Below are positions 63,285 to 64,000 of a stretch of DNA of 64,000 nt, one piece after another (position 1 is the first letter of the stretch; each line of letters opens with the position of its first letter). The stretch covers positions 209,253 through 273,252 of the forward strand of contig CAUYUJ010001714.1 of NCBI GenBank assembly GCA_963575745.1. Reading direction: 5' to 3'. The stretch comes from Prorocentrum cordatum. Its lineage: Eukaryota > Sar > Dinophyceae > Prorocentrales > Prorocentraceae. A program made the position numbers and the translations under genes. The notes below the pieces were generated by a model that had not been told where the DNA came from, did no database searches, and saw only the letters and a program-made list of their open reading frames with translations.

Positions 63285-63885
63285 GTGGGGTCGCTGGCAC
63301 ATAACATAACACAACCGCGCCCGGCCGCTCGAATGGCTGTATGCACACATTCGGATGCAGCAGCCTACGCGCGCACCACATCGCGCGTGTACACCACAGT
63401 GCATGGCGCATGGCAGTGATCACGTAAACCACAGAAACTGCGTATACGACTGTAAACGCGCCATACCACAAAGCTTTTGTTCACACCCTTTGCTGCGCCC
63501 ACAGCAGCACGTTCCGCGCGCACAACGCAGTCGCACCTGGCCGCTCGAATGCTGATTGTGCTGGAAGGACTGTCCTTTGTTGCTATTGGTCATAGCACTC
63601 ATGCAACGAAAGGGCCTAGCAGCTGCGAGTGCTACGCAGCGCCGCAATGCCCACGAACACCACGCATGCTGATGCAGCAACCTACGCGTGCACAACATCG
63701 TCAGCGTACGTCGCAACGCACGGGTGCACAACAGCGCCTGTGTATACAGCTGTCAACGTGCACACCACCTGTAGTACGCCAGCGAAAAAATCGTTTGCGA
63801 CCCGACAGCCACGACGTGCCTATGTCCAGCGCCACAATAGTTTGCGGTCCGATCAACGCGACGTGCCCGTAAACGGCACAATGCT
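63285..63885. repeat. degenerate tandem units of about 215-310 bp
   Basis: GGCCGCTCGAATG occurs at about 63323 and 63539. ATGCAGCAGCCTACGCGCGC at about 63355 recurs as ATGCAGCAACCTACGCGTGC at about 63671. No gene is seen. Confidence 0.7.
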
Positions 63886-64000
63886 TTTGACGAGCGCACC
63901 GTCTGTGAACACCACAGCGCTTGTGAACACCAAAGCGCCTGTCAACGTAGCGCCTGCGAACCCAACAGCGCCCGTGAATGCCGCATCGCCTGTGCACGCG
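63886..64000. repeat. 18-bp minisatellite AGCGCCTGTGAACACCAC
   Basis: About six units such as AGCGCTTGTGAACACC and AGCGCCTGCGAACCCAAC run to the window edge. The Arg/Cys/His frame on the minus strand has a six-residue period. Confidence 0.85.

Overview
This window reads as nuclear DNA from a dinoflagellate. The evidence is: three degenerate copies of the dinoflagellate trans-spliced leader (DinoSL core GCCATTTTGGC) fixed in the genome near the starts of open frames; a long run of genes all on one strand; DIRS-like and Copia-like retroelement fragments; and a very high load of microsatellites, minisatellites and hairpin repeats. No rRNA, tRNA or CRISPR array was seen. I cannot name the genus. 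There is one assembly gap of 100 N at 30693-30792.

Region 1 (0.9-18.3 kb) is GC-rich and holds a one-way array of minus-strand protein genes. From 5' to 3' on that strand these are: a two-exon gene behind a DinoSL relic; a second SL-relic gene, badly broken; a gene with an NNRGG motif; a long unrecognised gene; an acidic/basic unrecognised gene; a Cys-rich protein; a DDE-superfamily (pogo/jerky-like) transposase with an acidic and coiled-coil tail; and an endonuclease/exonuclease/phosphatase (EEP) domain protein. Most are interrupted by single-base frameshifts, which could be decay or uncorrected long-read errors. About 36 exact and at least 15 near copies of one 12-bp palindrome, CCGCAGTNGCGG on the coding strand, are scattered through 1.07-14.2 kb only. 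All have the same orientation and most read in frame as Ala-Val-Ala. This is the most striking signal in the window.

Region 2 (18.3-36.1 kb) is almost gene-free. It holds a large inverted repeat (20.6-23.2 kb) whose spacer contains an 11-bp TTTAGCTTAGC array, a composite repeat family built around (CAA)n tracts, a roughly 33-bp minisatellite, GC minisatellites, the assembly gap between (CTA)n and later (TAG)n tracts, and (CAT)n.

Region 3 (36.1-45.0 kb) is a degraded DIRS-like retroelement on the minus strand: a possible membrane-anchored leader ORF, a Gag-like ORF, reverse transcriptase plus RNase H, and a tyrosine recombinase. It is bracketed by a direct repeat of about 76 bp and by (CAT)n tracts on both sides.

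Region 4 (45-61.4 kb) is tandem and simple repeats, including a unit of about 320 bp in five copies, a hairpin family (ATCATGTTCCCGG with its complement) in about nine copies, and long (TA)n and (TATATG)n tracts. Region 5 (61.4-64 kb) has minus-strand coding fragments, a tandem DinoSL relic and a truncated Copia RNase H domain that stops beside a perfect 22-bp palindrome.
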